DNA from: Acridotheres tristis
Taxonomy: Eukaryota > Chordata > Aves > Passeriformes > Sturnidae
Reading direction: 5' to 3'
DNA length: 64,000 nucleotides
Assembly: GCA_037013685.1 (NCBI GenBank)
Contig: CM072890.1
Span: forward strand, 434,001 to 498,000
Made by a program: the position numbers and the translations under genes. Shown one piece after another: positions 14,441 to 28,375 of this stretch. How positions within the stretch are numbered: the stretch's first letter is position 1; every line of letters begins with the position of its first letter. The notes beneath the pieces were generated by a model. That model saw only the letters and a list, made by a program, of their open reading frames with translations. It was not told where the DNA came from and did not search any database.

Positions 14441-14671
14441 GAGGCAGTGGAGAAATCACAGTGCCAGAGGGAGAAAGGATGAATCTCACTGCAATGTCAC
14501 TGCTGAGTGTCCTGTGAGAGGCAGTGGAGAAATCACAGTGCCAGAGGGAGAAAGGATGAATCTCACTGCAATCTCACTGCTGAGTGTCCTGTGAGAGGCA
14601 GTGGAGAAATCACAGTGCCAGAGGGAGAAAGGATCAATCTCACTGCAATCTCACTGCTGAGTGTCCTGTGA
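14441..14671. repeat. 77 bp tandem repeat, three copies
   Basis: Three head-to-tail copies start at 14,441, 14,518 and 14,595 with exactly 77 bp spacing. Each begins GAGGCAGTGGAGAAATCACA and ends TGAGTGTCCTGTGA. The copies differ by only one or two substitutions (for example GCAATGTCAC versus GCAATCTCAC, and GGATGAATC versus GGATCAATC), so the amplification is recent. The flanks show no further copies. It is intronic to KCNC1. Confidence 0.95.
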
Positions 14672-17600
14672 GATGCTGACACTCTGCTTTAATGGGCTTG
14701 AGGTAGCTCACATTCTTTTTAGAAAAATGATTTAGTAGATGGTATAAGCTACACTGTGGCATGATAAACCTGAATGGATACCAACAAATTTAGGCAGAAC
14801 TCCTGAGCTGCTCTAGACCTGTCTGGTGGTGTTATATAGTTTTAAATGAAGATATTGCCATCAATCAGCTTGTCATCTACCTCACTACCCACTTGTATTA
14901 AATGATTTCACTATCAGCTAAGATGGAGCACACCACTGAGTGTCAGATTATAAGTGTCTAGAGAGATTAGATACTGAAATTAGATGGATAACATCCAGGC
15001 TGCTGCTCTGCATCTCCCACTATTGCTGTTGCCAGTGTGTCCTGCTGCAGTCAGATAAAACTTTCCTGTGCTGTGCTCCCTGCACAGAGGATGCACCAAC
15101 GAGGGTTGTGTAAAGTCACTCTCCTGACAAAGTCCCAGTGTCTGTGAGCACTGCCTGAGCAATGTGGCAACTAATTCTCCTGTACAAACAGTCTGGTACA
15201 TTGCAGCATGGGCCTCAATTCTTCAGATGCCTTAGCAAGCTCTAATCCTGTCTAACCTTAAATCAGCTTCTCAATCTGTTTTTCATTGAGCTGGACTTTG
15301 ACCAAAGATGATTTTAAAAAGTAATAATTGCATCATTGGTAAAAAAAAGAGAAAAGGTCAGCTAAGAGATCTGAAAACTGGTGAGAGCCAAGATGACAGC
15401 CATCCTTGGGGAAACTGTCCTCCCTGTGAAAACGAATTTTAATTTATTTTAATATGTTGGAGTAGCATGGGATTTAAAATTGGATGCATGGGTGTTAACA
15501 TAATGCCTCAGTTTCTGTCTTCTTATGATAGGAAAATATTCTGCTGAGAAAAAGCTAAAGATACTGAGAGACAGCATTTCTGTTTCCACTGGTGTCACCC
15601 TTTTCTCATGGAGGGGCACAACCATAGAAATGTGCAAAGGGACAAATGGGTTGGTCAAAGGCCTTGCTGTAGATGTCTCTGCATTATATTAGAAACTGTT
15701 TCATGAATCCTTTGGAAATACAAACAAATGTGTAAGGATTATTTAATTATTCATGTCACACCTGCAGAAACAAGCAAACTGCTTTCAGTTCATATTTTGA
15801 GGGATCAAGAAGAGTATGAGAACTCATTCCACAATTTGAGTGACTTTTCTAAATTAAAAAATGTAATGACTTAGGGTCCCTGGGATTAGTACTGGGAGAG
15901 GATCTCCTCTGTTTTCTGTAGAAAAGCTTTTTTCCCTACTCTCCAACTAGACTCCTCATTTGTAGGAAAGAAGGAAATAGTTCTCAGAGTTAAAATATCT
16001 ATGTGGATGACTGTGCCTATATACATTTAGGTTATTTTGCTCATACTAATTGAAAACTATCATACATATCATACTCATACTCAAAACATTTCATACTCAT
16101 TGAGAATCTCCCTACTTAAGTGAGCCATCATAGCATGGCTCAGTTCTGCAATGGGGCCCTCTGAGTGTTCCTCCAAGAAAGTAATAAACACTCAGGAGAG
16201 TCAAGTAATAAAGGCAGTAGTATGCATTCTACATTCAAAATAATTCCGGGGATTTTTGTGGGAATTCTGTGGGAATTTTTCATGCTAGAAATATTATTTT
16301 TGGAATTCTCTGTATCTATTCCTGAGCTGCACCATTTGGCAGTCTTGAAACAGAATTTAGCTTTATGCCAATGGTGCCCTTAATTCGTTATCTTAAAATC
16401 ATTCCCTGCAATTTGTGTTACAAAAGATTGGGAAAACAGACTCCTTTTTTCTTTTCTAACTTTTTTTTGGTGGAAAGTTAATAGAGTTGCAAATTAAAAA
16501 TGTCAACCCTGACAAGATCACAGATAAGAATTCCAGCTGAGCTATAACCAGCAAGCACCAGGGTCAACGATCAAACAAAATACAAAACTACTCAAGATCT
16601 CCAAGAGAAGAGTTGAGCGGTGCTTTATTTAAGAGCTGCTCCAGGAGTTTAAGGCAGTCAGAAAGTTCAGGCTCCTTGCCTGGATTTGTGTTCAGCAAGG
16701 AGCCAGAACTTCAATGTTCCCAAGCCCAACTCAATGAGTGAAGGATTGCTGTGAGCAAACACGGGAGTGTGAAGGGATCCTGCGGGTTTGGGATTTAAAA
16801 CTGACCCCCGGGCAATCCCGTGCAAGGCGGCTGGAGGAGGGGCAGGAGCTCTGGGACGTTCTCGTGTTCTTTGTTACGGGCTGTGAGATGTGTGACCGAT
16901 GGAAGTTCTGCCCAGAGCCTCTGCGGTGCAGAACAGAAATAAGGATTTCAGGCTGTGCAGGGCTGGGGAGCAGGAAGGTGGCAAGGGCAGGTGCCAGCTG
17001 CTGCTGAGCACTGTTCCTAAACCCCCTCCCTCCCGTCACTTGTGCCCTGGCATGCAGTGTGCCCACTGACAGGGCACAGCCCTTCTTCCTCTGCACACCC
17101 TGCCCTGCCTGCCGCCTCCTCCTGGGCAGGCACTGGCCAGCAGCTCTTGGCCTCCTCTCTGTGTGCTCAGCCTGCTGGGCAGCCCAAGGTATTTGCACAT
17201 TTGCTGGAGGACAAAGATGGCTACGCGTGGAAAAACACCAGGATGATGTAACAGATGCCCATCTGCCCAGAAAATACTGAGCCTTTTCTCCCCTTCTCGG
17301 GGAGAATCACAGAGCAGCATCCACTGGTACTAAACACAGCAGGGATACTCCTGGATTTAATATTATTGCTTTTCACCTGTTTAGATCTACTGACAATGGT
17401 CAGGCTGGTGGAAAAAAAATTTAAGCAGGGAGAGCCAGGACTTCTTTCTCATTTTTGTTAATAATTTTTTTGATTAATTTAAGAAATAAGTGGGATCTTT
17501 TTGTGCTGCAGATCACACATCTTGAGAGAAAATTTAAATATGTGCATGTCTTACTAAGGACACTAAAAGGATTAAGTAATTTTTGTAAAGGATTTTGAAT

Positions 17601-19917
17601 TTCTGAAGATTGTTATGGACAAGGAAAATATTATTCTCTTTGAATAAATATGAAATGTTGAAGTAGAGCAGGGATACCTATGATAATTTAAAACTCATCT
17701 CAGACATTTATAAATCCTCCTCTTTTTTGGCTATTCTTATAGGTCCTATTTCTGAAGATGCTCACTGCCAGCAGTCTGTAGGCAAATCACTGGAATTTAG
17801 GGATGCTCAGCCCCAATGCTGATTATTTTTCTTCATCACAATTCACAATGCTTTCTTTAAGCTCCTGTTGAAGACCAAGTTCTCAGCTGGAGTAAATGCA
17901 TGTGGCAGAGTTCAGCTAACATCTCTATGCCTTATTTGTGCTAGATAAAGGTCATGCCTGTATCCTCATGTACAAATGTCTCGGTTTGCAATGTGAAAAC
18001 TATTGCTTTTTGTTTTCCCAGTAGTAAAGATACTGCAGAAGAAATGGGTTTCAAAATCCTGCTGGTCATCTGTAAGGTGGTTTAGAGTTCATCCTGTTCT
18101 GCTAAGACATGACATTTGTAGTGCAGGGCTTGGAGGGGAACAACCTCATAGCTTCCAACATCAGCACACACAACTGGATGCTACTGCAGGGTTTAGCTGG
18201 TATTATTTCAGAATAAAATCCTTTCTTTAGGGCTTTAACTCCTGCTGACTGTCTGGAATGCAGCTGCTGTGCCGCAGAACCTCCTGAAAAATTGTATCAT
18301 ATGGATAATTTCAGCCTGTCAGCAGAAAACAGTAGCAGGCAAGGAGACTACAAAGAACGGGTTAAATCACAGACTTCTTGCCTCTTCAGTATTCCTGGAT
18401 AATAATCCACCTACAGTGACTCCACTCTGTGGGTAGAAAATGCCTACCTCTTTTTAAACTTAATTTATGCACTCCTTTGCCTTTTGAAAAGGATAGACAC
18501 CAGCCAGGTAGAAGAGTGCTGTGCTGCATCAGGGCTCAGAATTACCCATCAGCCTGAGCCTGATGGGCGACTCAATCTGCCAAGTCATGAATGTCACGGC
18601 AGACATCTGACTGCTGTGTGCATTTCTGGAGTGTGCTTTCTGCTGTGCAGCCTTAGCAAACACTGTTCCTTCCAGCCTGTGCTAAAAGGACAGGGATACC
18701 GATGCTGTTAACCTGGCAGGTTATGAAATCTGATTTCCCCAGAGGGTTTGTCCCTGCAGGCTCTCCTGGCTGGTTCCAGGTGTCCTTGGCTGGACCTGCA
18801 GGGAGCAGGAAGGTGCCTCTGCTTTCTCCTGTGATGCAGGGGTGGCATCGAGGGGGCTGAGGCTGCCAAGGAAGCTCATTCACATGACAGAAAAGTTCCT
18901 GGGCTTGGGCCTGGAGGGGTTGGTTGGTGAGAAGTTTCTGCTTCTCAAGTTAAAGTCAGACCCAGAAAATTCTGCAGTGGTTGTGTAAATGCTGAAATTG
19001 CCACACAGCTACAGCCTGAAAAGCAAGCAATTGATATGGGAACATATTTCTAATGTAATTGCTTTCTGACCTTTTTTTTGTTGGTCTTGCTTTGAGTTTT
19101 GATTAACTTCACGTTAATTATAATCAGTGAACACTGAGGAAGAAAGGGATGGTTTTGTTGGTTTGGGGTTTTGGTTTTGGTTATTTTTTTGGTTGAAATT
19201 CCAGCAGCTTTCTGTTGTTATTCTATTTGGAAAAGGATTAATTCCTGCTCCTTTCAGGAATTACTCAAGAAAAAAGAAATTAACAGAGAAGTCAAATTTG
19301 ACCCTTTTGATTCTTTGAATTAGGTAATGATAGAAGCGATTTCAGGCTATCCCTGTGTGCTATAAGGAATAAATCCATTGTAAATAAGAGGTAGAATTAA
19401 TCCTTCAAAAGCAGTATGTATTTTTGAGGAACACAATGGCCCCTAGCAATGCCCAAGGCATCCAGCCATTTTCTGCTCACCTGTAGCAAGAATTACCAGA
19501 TTATGACAGCAGAGCACCTTGTGCTGCTCCCAAATCTGCAATCCAGCCTCTGCTCTGCGTCCCAGGCAAAGGCATTTGCAGAGACATCGGCAACTGCTTT
19601 ATCATGTGCCTGCTCCCCGAGCCTCCAGGGCAGGAACTGGGCTGCTCCTGGTCCCAACCCCTGCCACAAGAGGTCCCAGGGCCATTCTGCCTTGTCTCTC
19701 CTGCCTTCTCTGCCTCCCCCCGATCTGTGAAGTACCCCTGCCACTTCTGGCTGAATGTTTCCCCGGGAAGGGATTAGCTCCTCTTCAACATCTGCCTTTG
19801 TGCCAGAGGTCTGGTAAGGTAAGGGTGACCCTGGAGCCAGAGCCAGCCCAGCTGAGGAGAAGGTGAGTGCTCCCACTGTGCTCTGTGCCCTCCTGGGGCT
19901 GTTCAGGGCACCCAGCC

Positions 19918-21150
19918 CTGCTCTGGGCTCTCATTCCACAGGGAACACTCACTGAGCTAGACCCAGCTCAGACTTAGTCTGCTCTGGGCTCTCATTCCAC
20001 AGGGAACACTCACTGAGCTAGACCCAGCTCAGACTTAGTCTGCTCTGGGCTCTCATTCCACAGGGAACACTCACTGAGCTAGACCCAGCTCAGACTTAGT
20101 CTGCTCTGGGCTCTCATTCCACAGGGAACACTCACTGAGCTAGACCCAGCTCAGACTTAGTCTGCTCTGGGCTCTTATTGCACAAGGAACACTCACTGAG
20201 CTAGACCCAGCTCAGACTTAGTCTGCTCTGGGCTCTTATTGCACAGGGAACACTCACTGAGCTAGACTCAGCTCAGACTTAGTCTGCTCTGGGCTCTTAT
20301 TGCACAGGGAACACTCACTGAGCTAGACCCAGCTCAGACCTAGTCTGCTCTGGGCTCTTATTGCACAGGGAACACTCACTGAGCTAGACTCAGCTCAGAC
20401 TTAGTCTGCTCTGGGCTCTCATTCCACAGGGAACACTCACTGAGCTAGACCCAGCTCAGACTTAGTCTGCTCTGGGCTCTCATTCCACAGGGAACAGACT
20501 CACTGAGCTAGACCCAGCTCAGACTTAGTCTGCTCTGGGCTCTTATTGCACAGGGAACACTCACTGAGATAGACTCAGCTCAGACCTAGTCTGCTCTGGG
20601 CTCTCATTCCACAGGGAACACTCACTGAGCTAGACCCAGCTCAGACTTAGTCTGCTCTGGGCTCTTATTGCACAGGGAACACTCACTGAGCTAGACCCAG
20701 CTCAGACTTAGTCTGCTCTGGGCTCTCACTCCACAGGGAACACTCACTGAGCTAGACCCAGCTCAGACTTAGTCTGCTCTGGGCTCTCACTCCACAGGGA
20801 ACACTCACTGAGATAGACCCAGCTCAGACTTAGTCTGCTCTGGGCTCTCACTCCACAGGGAACACTCACTGAGATAGACTCAGCTCAGACTTAGTCTGCT
20901 CTGGGCTCTCACTCCACAGGGAACACTCACTGAGCTAGACCCAGCTCAGACTTAGTCTGCTCTGGGCTCTTATTGCACAGGGAACACTCACTGAGATAGA
21001 CTCAGCTCAGACTTAGTCTGCTCTGGGCTCTCATTCCACAGGGAACACTCACTGAGCTAGACCCAGCTCAGACTTAGTCTGCTCTGGGCTCTCATTCCAC
21101 AGGGAACAGACTCACTGAGATAGACCCAGCTCAGACAGTCTGCCTGCTCT
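19918..21150. repeat. 61 bp satellite-like array, about 20 copies
   Basis: This is a highly homogeneous tandem array of a 61 bp unit running without a break for 1.23 kb. Each unit contains the interrupted palindrome CAGACTTAGTCTG and the inverted pair GAGCTAGACCCAGCTC. Variation is concentrated at a few sites: CTCATTCCACAG, CTTATTGCACAG or CTCACTCCACAG; GACCCAG or GACTCAG; and GAGCTAG or GAGATAG. Two copies carry a 2 bp insertion (GAACAGACTCACTG). Variant types recur in neighbouring copies, the pattern expected from local homogenisation. The last copy is truncated at CAGACAGTCTGCCTGCTCTGGG. It lies in KCNC1 intron 1. Confidence 0.96.
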
Positions 21151-24100
21151 GGGAAGGCAATGCCTCTTCTGACAACAGCCGAGATAAAAACCAAAGGTTC
21201 ATTCTTTTGCACTTCAGGGCTGATGTACAACTGCTCCTTCCATTCAGAGCCTCTAGTCAGAATACACAGATTATGGACACAAGGGGTTAATTCACTTAAA
21301 ACTATTTTCTGACTTTATGGGATTGCCACAAACCAGGGCCAGTTAAAATGTGAGGTCTGGTGAAGCATGTTAGGGTTTAACTTGATATGTTTTTGTTTTA
21401 AAATGCCTATATGAGGAGATACATGTTTAAATTTTGTCATTATGTAACTCAAAGTTATTTATTAGATCTGTCCATAGTCTGTTAGGCACAATCTGCTGGG
21501 TGCATCTAGCATTAATTTTTCATCTGAAACAGCAGAAATAATTTGGTGGATTTCAAACTGTTGTTTTGCAGATGCAGTGTTAAATGTTACTAGATTTTAC
21601 CTCCCTCATCCACAAAAGCTTTGTTTTCTCATTTCCTGTCAATCTTATTGAGGAATGCTGAATAACCAGAATGAAGCAAAGATAAAATTGCCTTCTGATC
21701 TCTCTGATTTATTTTGAGAAAACTTTGGTTCCTTCTGTGTCAAGGTGTCCTCATTTCACCTTGTTAGAGAAAACATGATAGTGGAAATTCATCTAGTGTC
21801 TCTAATTTATCTCCAAATTGCTGTGCAACTGTTAGTCTCCACAATACCCAGAAGAGGTAGATAAATAATGTTCTATTATCCTGATTATAGATGTAAATCA
21901 TTACCAAGAAGTTGTGGCTTGCCAGAAGTCTCATTTGAAGTCGAATCAAGAGCTGGTGCATTCTGGGCTTCCCAAATAAGATTGTAACACTTTTATTTGC
22001 TACCTTCTCTCCTTGTTGCTTCAGCTCCATCACTATCTGCCACTGAATCACACTGGAGTCCTCAGTGAACAGAACACATTAAGAAGCCACAGCTTTTCAT
22101 TTGGACATCAAATATTCTCAGTTAAAGATTGCTCATTTATTCTAGAACCTTTCTTTTTTTAAATTAATGTGATCAAACAAGGGCAAAGGGGAGCATGAGA
22201 ATCACACCCAGAATAATTCCTGTCTGAGGACCACTGCTTGAACCAGCACAGCATCTTTCAGTCAGAGCAAGTGCCTATGGCATGCTCTCACATCCAAGTG
22301 CCTTATCTATTTAAGCCAGTTGTTTTCTCCTGAAATCCCCTTTTGTCTTGGATCACAGCTGGAAAGAGTCTGTGTGTGTGGTGAAGGACATAATTCTCGT
22401 GCAGGACTCCTGAGCAGAGAAGACAGTTTGGCTAGGCTGGAATGCAGAAATACCCACTCTAGAGCTCTTAAGGAAATGAAGTTGGCTTCTTTTTCTCTCT
22501 TTTTTTGTCCTGCCCAGCTCTTGTGCCAGCCATCAAGGTGTCCGACCTTCCCAGAAGAAAACGTGTGCATCAGAACACACTGTCCAAAATCCTCACGTGT
22601 CCTTACAGCAAAGGCTTCTCCAGAATTAGCACTGGTCACAATACAGGAAATTTTTCACGTGGAGCCTAACTCTTGTTTATTCTTTGGCAAACCTGCCACA
22701 GCAAAATCTGCTCTTTTGACCATAAAATCTCTTACAGCAAACCCCCTTCCCCCGGGCTCTCGTGGGGGCTGTTTTCTTGCTTGCAGCACATGCAGAATGT
22801 ATTGCATATAATTCATTTGAATTATCCTGACTACGTTGTCCTCACCTTGCTGAAAAAGGAATTGCTGTAAGTGGCCACAGCCTGAGATTTCAAGCCCTTG
22901 GCCTGTGTTTCTCTACCAGCAAGCTGCTGATTTGTCGTGCTGTGTCCCCTCTGCAGGCTCCTAACTCTGTTTGTCCCTCAGTGTCCAGTGAGCGCTGGGG
23001 GCTGAGGCTTCCCTCTCCCTCCAGTGATTTGTTTTCCTGGTTCTGAAGACTCCTTCCATCCCCTGTTCCCCGGAGATACATCCTCCTGCAGGCATTTTCC
23101 TTCTCACAGCCCCCAGTGGCAGCAGTGCTGTGTGTCCCGTGCCGAGGGGTGGCTGCAGCTCCTGCACTGCTCAGAGCCCAGGCTCCAGCACAGCCTCCCC
23201 AAGCCAGGGCTGCTGCCACACGCCCTGGCTGCAAGAGGAACTATCACAACGACAAGAACATGTTGATGATGCTAAAAGGGAGAGGATTTTCGTCCAGAAA
23301 TGGCTAAAAAAACACAGTGCCAGGTTGAGAATTATTTGAAGATTTTTTTTTTTTCTGACCTACATGGAAAGCTGTTTATATTTCCAACTAATTTAAAACT
23401 AAGCAAAAATCCCTCACCTCAGTCAAGATAAAGGTCTGCAAGAAGATGGATGTGTATTTGTAAGTAACTCAATGGAAATTATAAAAGCAATTTGGAAAAA
23501 AAGGAGGTCCTTTTTTCCATGAAGGCATTCAACACGGTTTGTCATATTTGTCCTTCAAACAAGCAAGTTTTTTTCTTACTGACAGTTTTTAGCAAAATAT
23601 TGTACAGAATCTTATTTCCTTTTTATCTCCTGGTATTCCATCTTAAATTTTGCTGCTTTGTTCTTTTTTTCTGACTACCATGTTCATTTTCACTTTTCTA
23701 TTAAGTCAGTGTGAGGGGAGAAGCAGAAATTAATATGGGGAGAGAAGAGAAACTTTGGGATTTTTCTTATGGAAAATAGGGTAAAGCTTTGAATAAATGT
23801 TATTTGAGAGGAGGGGGAGAAATTGGAGGGGAAAAGAAATTGTTGCCAAAACGTATCTACATTTATTTGTCCAGTCCTAGATCTGAAACTGGGGTACATA
23901 CAATATTCTTTCTTAGCCAAAATGTCTGTGTATTATGAGAAGGTTTTCTAAATATCATCTGCAAAACTTCCAAAATTGTAAACCTCCAAAAAGATCAAGT
24001 CATGGATGGTTTCCCTTCCTGGCAACTCTCACGAGTAGCTGAACTGGAAAGACAACCTTGTGCAATAAATGTTAGAGGGGCTGGTGACAACCATGGTGAC

Positions 24101-27100
24101 TTGACTTAAGCCTCATGTCTTTCTGTGTGTTAAAAAAAAAAAGAAAAGTCTGTGCTTCAGCATAATGGGAACTGAAAACCATGAGTGACCACTAAGCATT
24201 TTGATAGAGGCAGATGTATTTTAAAAAAAAGAATATATTCTACTCTAGGCTGTGAGCCTGTGGTGAATTTTGTTAACTAGAATTTGTGATTTGGGCTACT
24301 GAGTTGGCTTAAAAGCATTTTTGTGGCCTGTGGGCATTTTAATAGCAGGGTTCCATTGAGTGTTATTGAGAATTATGCAGCTTGAGAGCTTTATGCCATC
24401 CTGAAATTTTTCTTGATTATAGCTAGTACCCTATGCAGTGGAGGTAGCAAATGGAAAACATCTTTTTTCATTTGAATCCAAGTTCTTATTGATATTCCTG
24501 TCGAAATATAGTTTCTGGTCTCTCAATAAACACAGAGCAAGACTTGTGAATGTAGCTTTCACACACAATTTCTGGATGTATTGGTGAGCCTTTTGCCATC
24601 TGTGTACATTACAGATCTTTAGAATAAACTACTGTGCAAGTTGTACAAGCAGCTGGACAGTTGTAAAAGCTCATAGCAGAAATCTCTTTTTTCCTTTTAT
24701 TTTTGATTTTCTGCAGTTGTCAAAGTGAGGAGCAAGGGATGTCACAGAAGAGTATTTCTACTCTAAGTTTTGCAGTTACTAAAATTAATGATGTGCCCAC
24801 AGTTATCAGAAGTGGAAATTGCATCTGTTAGACTGATATTGCTAAATAAAACCTGCTTGACTACTGGGATGAACAATATCCTCAGATATCCTCGTGCAAT
24901 AAAAAAAACCAATTATTCCTAGCATTCACATCTATGACCTCTGCAGCAATTCTTATGCCTGGACACACATACACCTCAGTTCTAAAATAGATTTAGGACA
25001 ATTAGAACGAAAATACTAGATGCAATTTCTCACTGCTCTGAATTAGATCTTGCTATTGAAGTCAAGAGCAGGAAAAGTTGATATTTGCAAGAAATGCCTT
25101 CAAATGAAGGAGCAGCTCTGTGTGCTGTTCTCAGCCTACAGCTATGCTGAAATCCTGCCTGGATGAAGAGAGTACAAAAAGCACCTCGGTGCTTGTAAAA
25201 ATGACACCTGAAAGGTCAAAGCCTATGGATACCCATTCCCCCTGTGCAGTATTCCCTAACCACACGGGCCTGGGGGAGCAGCTGCCTGCTTCACCCCCTT
25301 TGTTTCCTGTCACCTGGAGCGTGTGTAACGTGGCTGTACAATTGCTTCAAAGCAGAGTTCTCCACCTGCTAGCAAAAGGAAAGTTAAGGATGACCTCCCC
25401 AGATCCCTACCTGGAACTTGCAGGAACCCAGCAGAAGCCTTGTGGATGTGCCCTGCTCCTCTGAATTTTCTCCCAAGGTGACCTGAATCCTAATTTTCCT
25501 GAGTATTTTGCCCTTCAATATCGAATACTTGCTTCAAATTCTAATCATATTTTTGTTATTGTTGTCTTTATTGCAGGAGCTTTCTCAAGTATTTTCATAA
25601 ATGGTTGAGACTCACAGAACCTTGTTGATGCAGGGCAATATCAGCACCAGCAGTGTCCTTGTCAGACGATGATAAATAGATGTACAAAGCTACCACGACG
25701 ACATTTTAAATTTTTAATGCTTAGAACCTTTGGAAATCAACTTAGGGACCACCTGCAGTTGTCACTGCCTTCTAAGAGAGCTACAAAAACTGGGATCCAA
25801 TGCTGAAATTTCTGTTGTGGCTGTGGTGAGCTCAACATTTATGTCTAGAGGGGACTTTGATTAATGTAGGATGTCAAAGACAAGACTGAGCCCAAAGCCT
25901 GAAACCAGCTTGTGATTAGCTTGTTCTCAGACGTGGTGGCAAGTCTTCTGGATGCCAGAGAGTCTTGAAAATCCCATTCCTCCTATTTCAACACGTGGTT
26001 AGTTTTAAAAACTGCATATTTAATTGCAGAATAGGCTGGAATTGTTTTCATACAGAACATACAGAAAGCAAGAGGCTTAGGAGCACAGCTTTAAACTTCC
26101 TGGCTTTTGCTCATATTCCTGCCACAGTTCCCAGGAAGATTTCTCTTTCATCTACATTTGCCATAGTTCCTTCTTCCTTACTTTCTAATAATTTAAGAGC
26201 CAAGGTGACAGAATGGATTAAAAAATGTCTATAAATAATACTGTACGTAAAGAGGCATTTACCCACTGAGTCTCAAAACTCATTCCCTGATTTGGATCTA
26301 TTTTTATAATCTTCATCTCACTTGACACTGACAATGATTCACATAAATATTAAGTGTTCATTTTTAGTCCAGTGCACATAAGTGAAGCTAAACTGTCGTG
26401 TTCTTTGGAGTTTTTACCCCGAAGGTCCTTGGGCTGGAAAGAGGGTTAGGAGGATGCAGTTCTTCATCACATATTAGCCAGTGTAGATGGAGCATTTAAT
26501 TTTTTTTCAATGAGATTCACACTTCAAATGGGTTTTTTTGTTGACTTTTTTTTTTTTCTGTAGGATATAAAAATAGAGTGTGTTATCCTGAATGAAAGTC
26601 TAAACCTGAAGGCTGTGGAATAATGGGGTTATGTTCAACTCTATCACTATTCTTTTGCCGTATCTTGTTTTTTAATTAAAGCAGTCCTGAGATGTTTTAT
26701 TAATTGTCCAAATATTTTGTTCTTTGGGCTATGCAGCAAAGCTATTTAAACAATGAAAGAATTTTTCTTTCAATGTTTGTCACTTCTAAATTCTAATACA
26801 ATTGTGTTTCTGTTATAGCAGGAATATATTTGCTAACAGATGGTAAAACTGCAAAACTGTCTCTGCTTCATTAGTGCCCCTGGCAAGTCCTCCTATATAA
26901 GGTAAGATTCAGCAGAGAGGGATATTTAACAATATACCCTTCACAGTTTCCAGTAAGGTTCTGGACCAGTTTGAAGTGTATCATGAAAGGTGAAGGTAAT
27001 AACTAGAATGCCCAGTGATCATTTCTGTGGTGGTTGTTAAAACCAGAACTAAGCACACGTGCTGTAAAAGGCTCAGATCTAGCAAAGACTTGTTCTGGTG

Positions 27101-27434
27101 CTTTTGCAAGTTAAATTTATCCTGGCAATAGTGACACCACTTTCCTTTAATGGTGATCATGGGTTTTTATTAGAAAGTAATAAAATGCAAGTGATCAATC
27201 TCCATTTAAATTAATAGAATGTTTATGTTAAAATATTGATGAAAAGGCAGCCTTCAGAGATTTTAAGAAGGTTTGTATTTCCATGGCACGAGTGAAAGGT
27301 GACAGATTGATAGCCCTGGGAAATGTAGGTCTTTTCAAAACAAATTATGTGATGTGTCCTCACACTGACTTTGGAGCTCACTTTGCAGCATGGCAGAGCT
27401 GCCCAGGCTCTGGGGTGAAAAAGTCCTCTCTAAT

Positions 27435-27512
27435 TCTGCACATCATCTACTCTGCACATCATCTACTCTGCACATCATCTACTCTGCACATCATCTACTC
27501 TGCACATCATCT
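27435..27512. repeat. 16 bp tandem repeat, about 5 copies
   Basis: The unit TCTGCACATCATCTAC is repeated about 4.9 times with no visible substitution until the final copy, which ends CATCATCTCC. This is a short, recent expansion within KCNC1 intron 1. Confidence 0.93.
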
Positions 27513-28375
27513 CCTCCTTTTCTGTGCATTTTGCACATTCCTTCTCCATAGGGGCTGCACAGATCCCTAAGCCATGGCACATGGCTCACCCTGGACTCCA
27601 AGGCATGAGGACAACATATGGTTATTTCCTCCCAGGAACTGGCTTCCAACGAGTGAGTGAAAATAAAAAACCAGTCTTGTCACGTGCCAGCATTGGACTG
27701 TCTCTGACAATGCTGCAGTGTATATCTGCTGTTGATCCTGCTGAATTCAGCAGCCCAGAACTAGCACAGGAACAGCCTCTTCCACGTTATGGGGAAATGC
27801 TGCTTTGCCATCTTGCCAGTACAATGCTTTGTGATCCTCGTGCTGTGCAAATTGGATTACCTTCACTAAGTGCCTGGATTGTGCAGCTTGGTGAAGTGGG
27901 GAGGGCTTCCAAGCAGAGACAGATGAAAATTTGAAATCGTGCAATTGGGGGAAAATATTAAATTTGAAGTTTCACATTCTAAGCAAAAAACAGTAGCCAC
28001 TAAATTATTGTGTCCTGGAAACTGTTTCATACTGCAAATATCTCATGGTTTTATTTGAGTGTGTTTTTAAAACAGCTTATATTCGGTATGTATTCGGCAA
28101 GAACACTTAAAGGACTTTTCCTAATAGTGAAGGAAAATTAGAGGCATCAACAAGGCTTTGATAGAAGGAAGTTGCCAATAGCACTAAGGCAGTTTTGGGC
28201 ACATGCAGAAACAACACTGTAGGCACTGGGAGATTTTAATATGCATTTTAAAAAATTCCAAATGCAGGGTTAGTGTTTTGGGAATTCTGAGCTCACATGG
28301 TGACACCTTTTCATGAGCCTTCCCTCAGAAGGGAAGATGCAGGCAGTGCCTGCTGGAGCTGCTGGATGCAGGAGG

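Noticed and set aside
19918..21150. CRISPR-like array
   Set aside because: Whole 61 bp units are repeated with no unique spacers, and the context is a vertebrate intron.
22320..22811. 163-codon plus-strand frame
   Set aside because: No recognisable domain and no splice or promoter context; it is consistent with chance.
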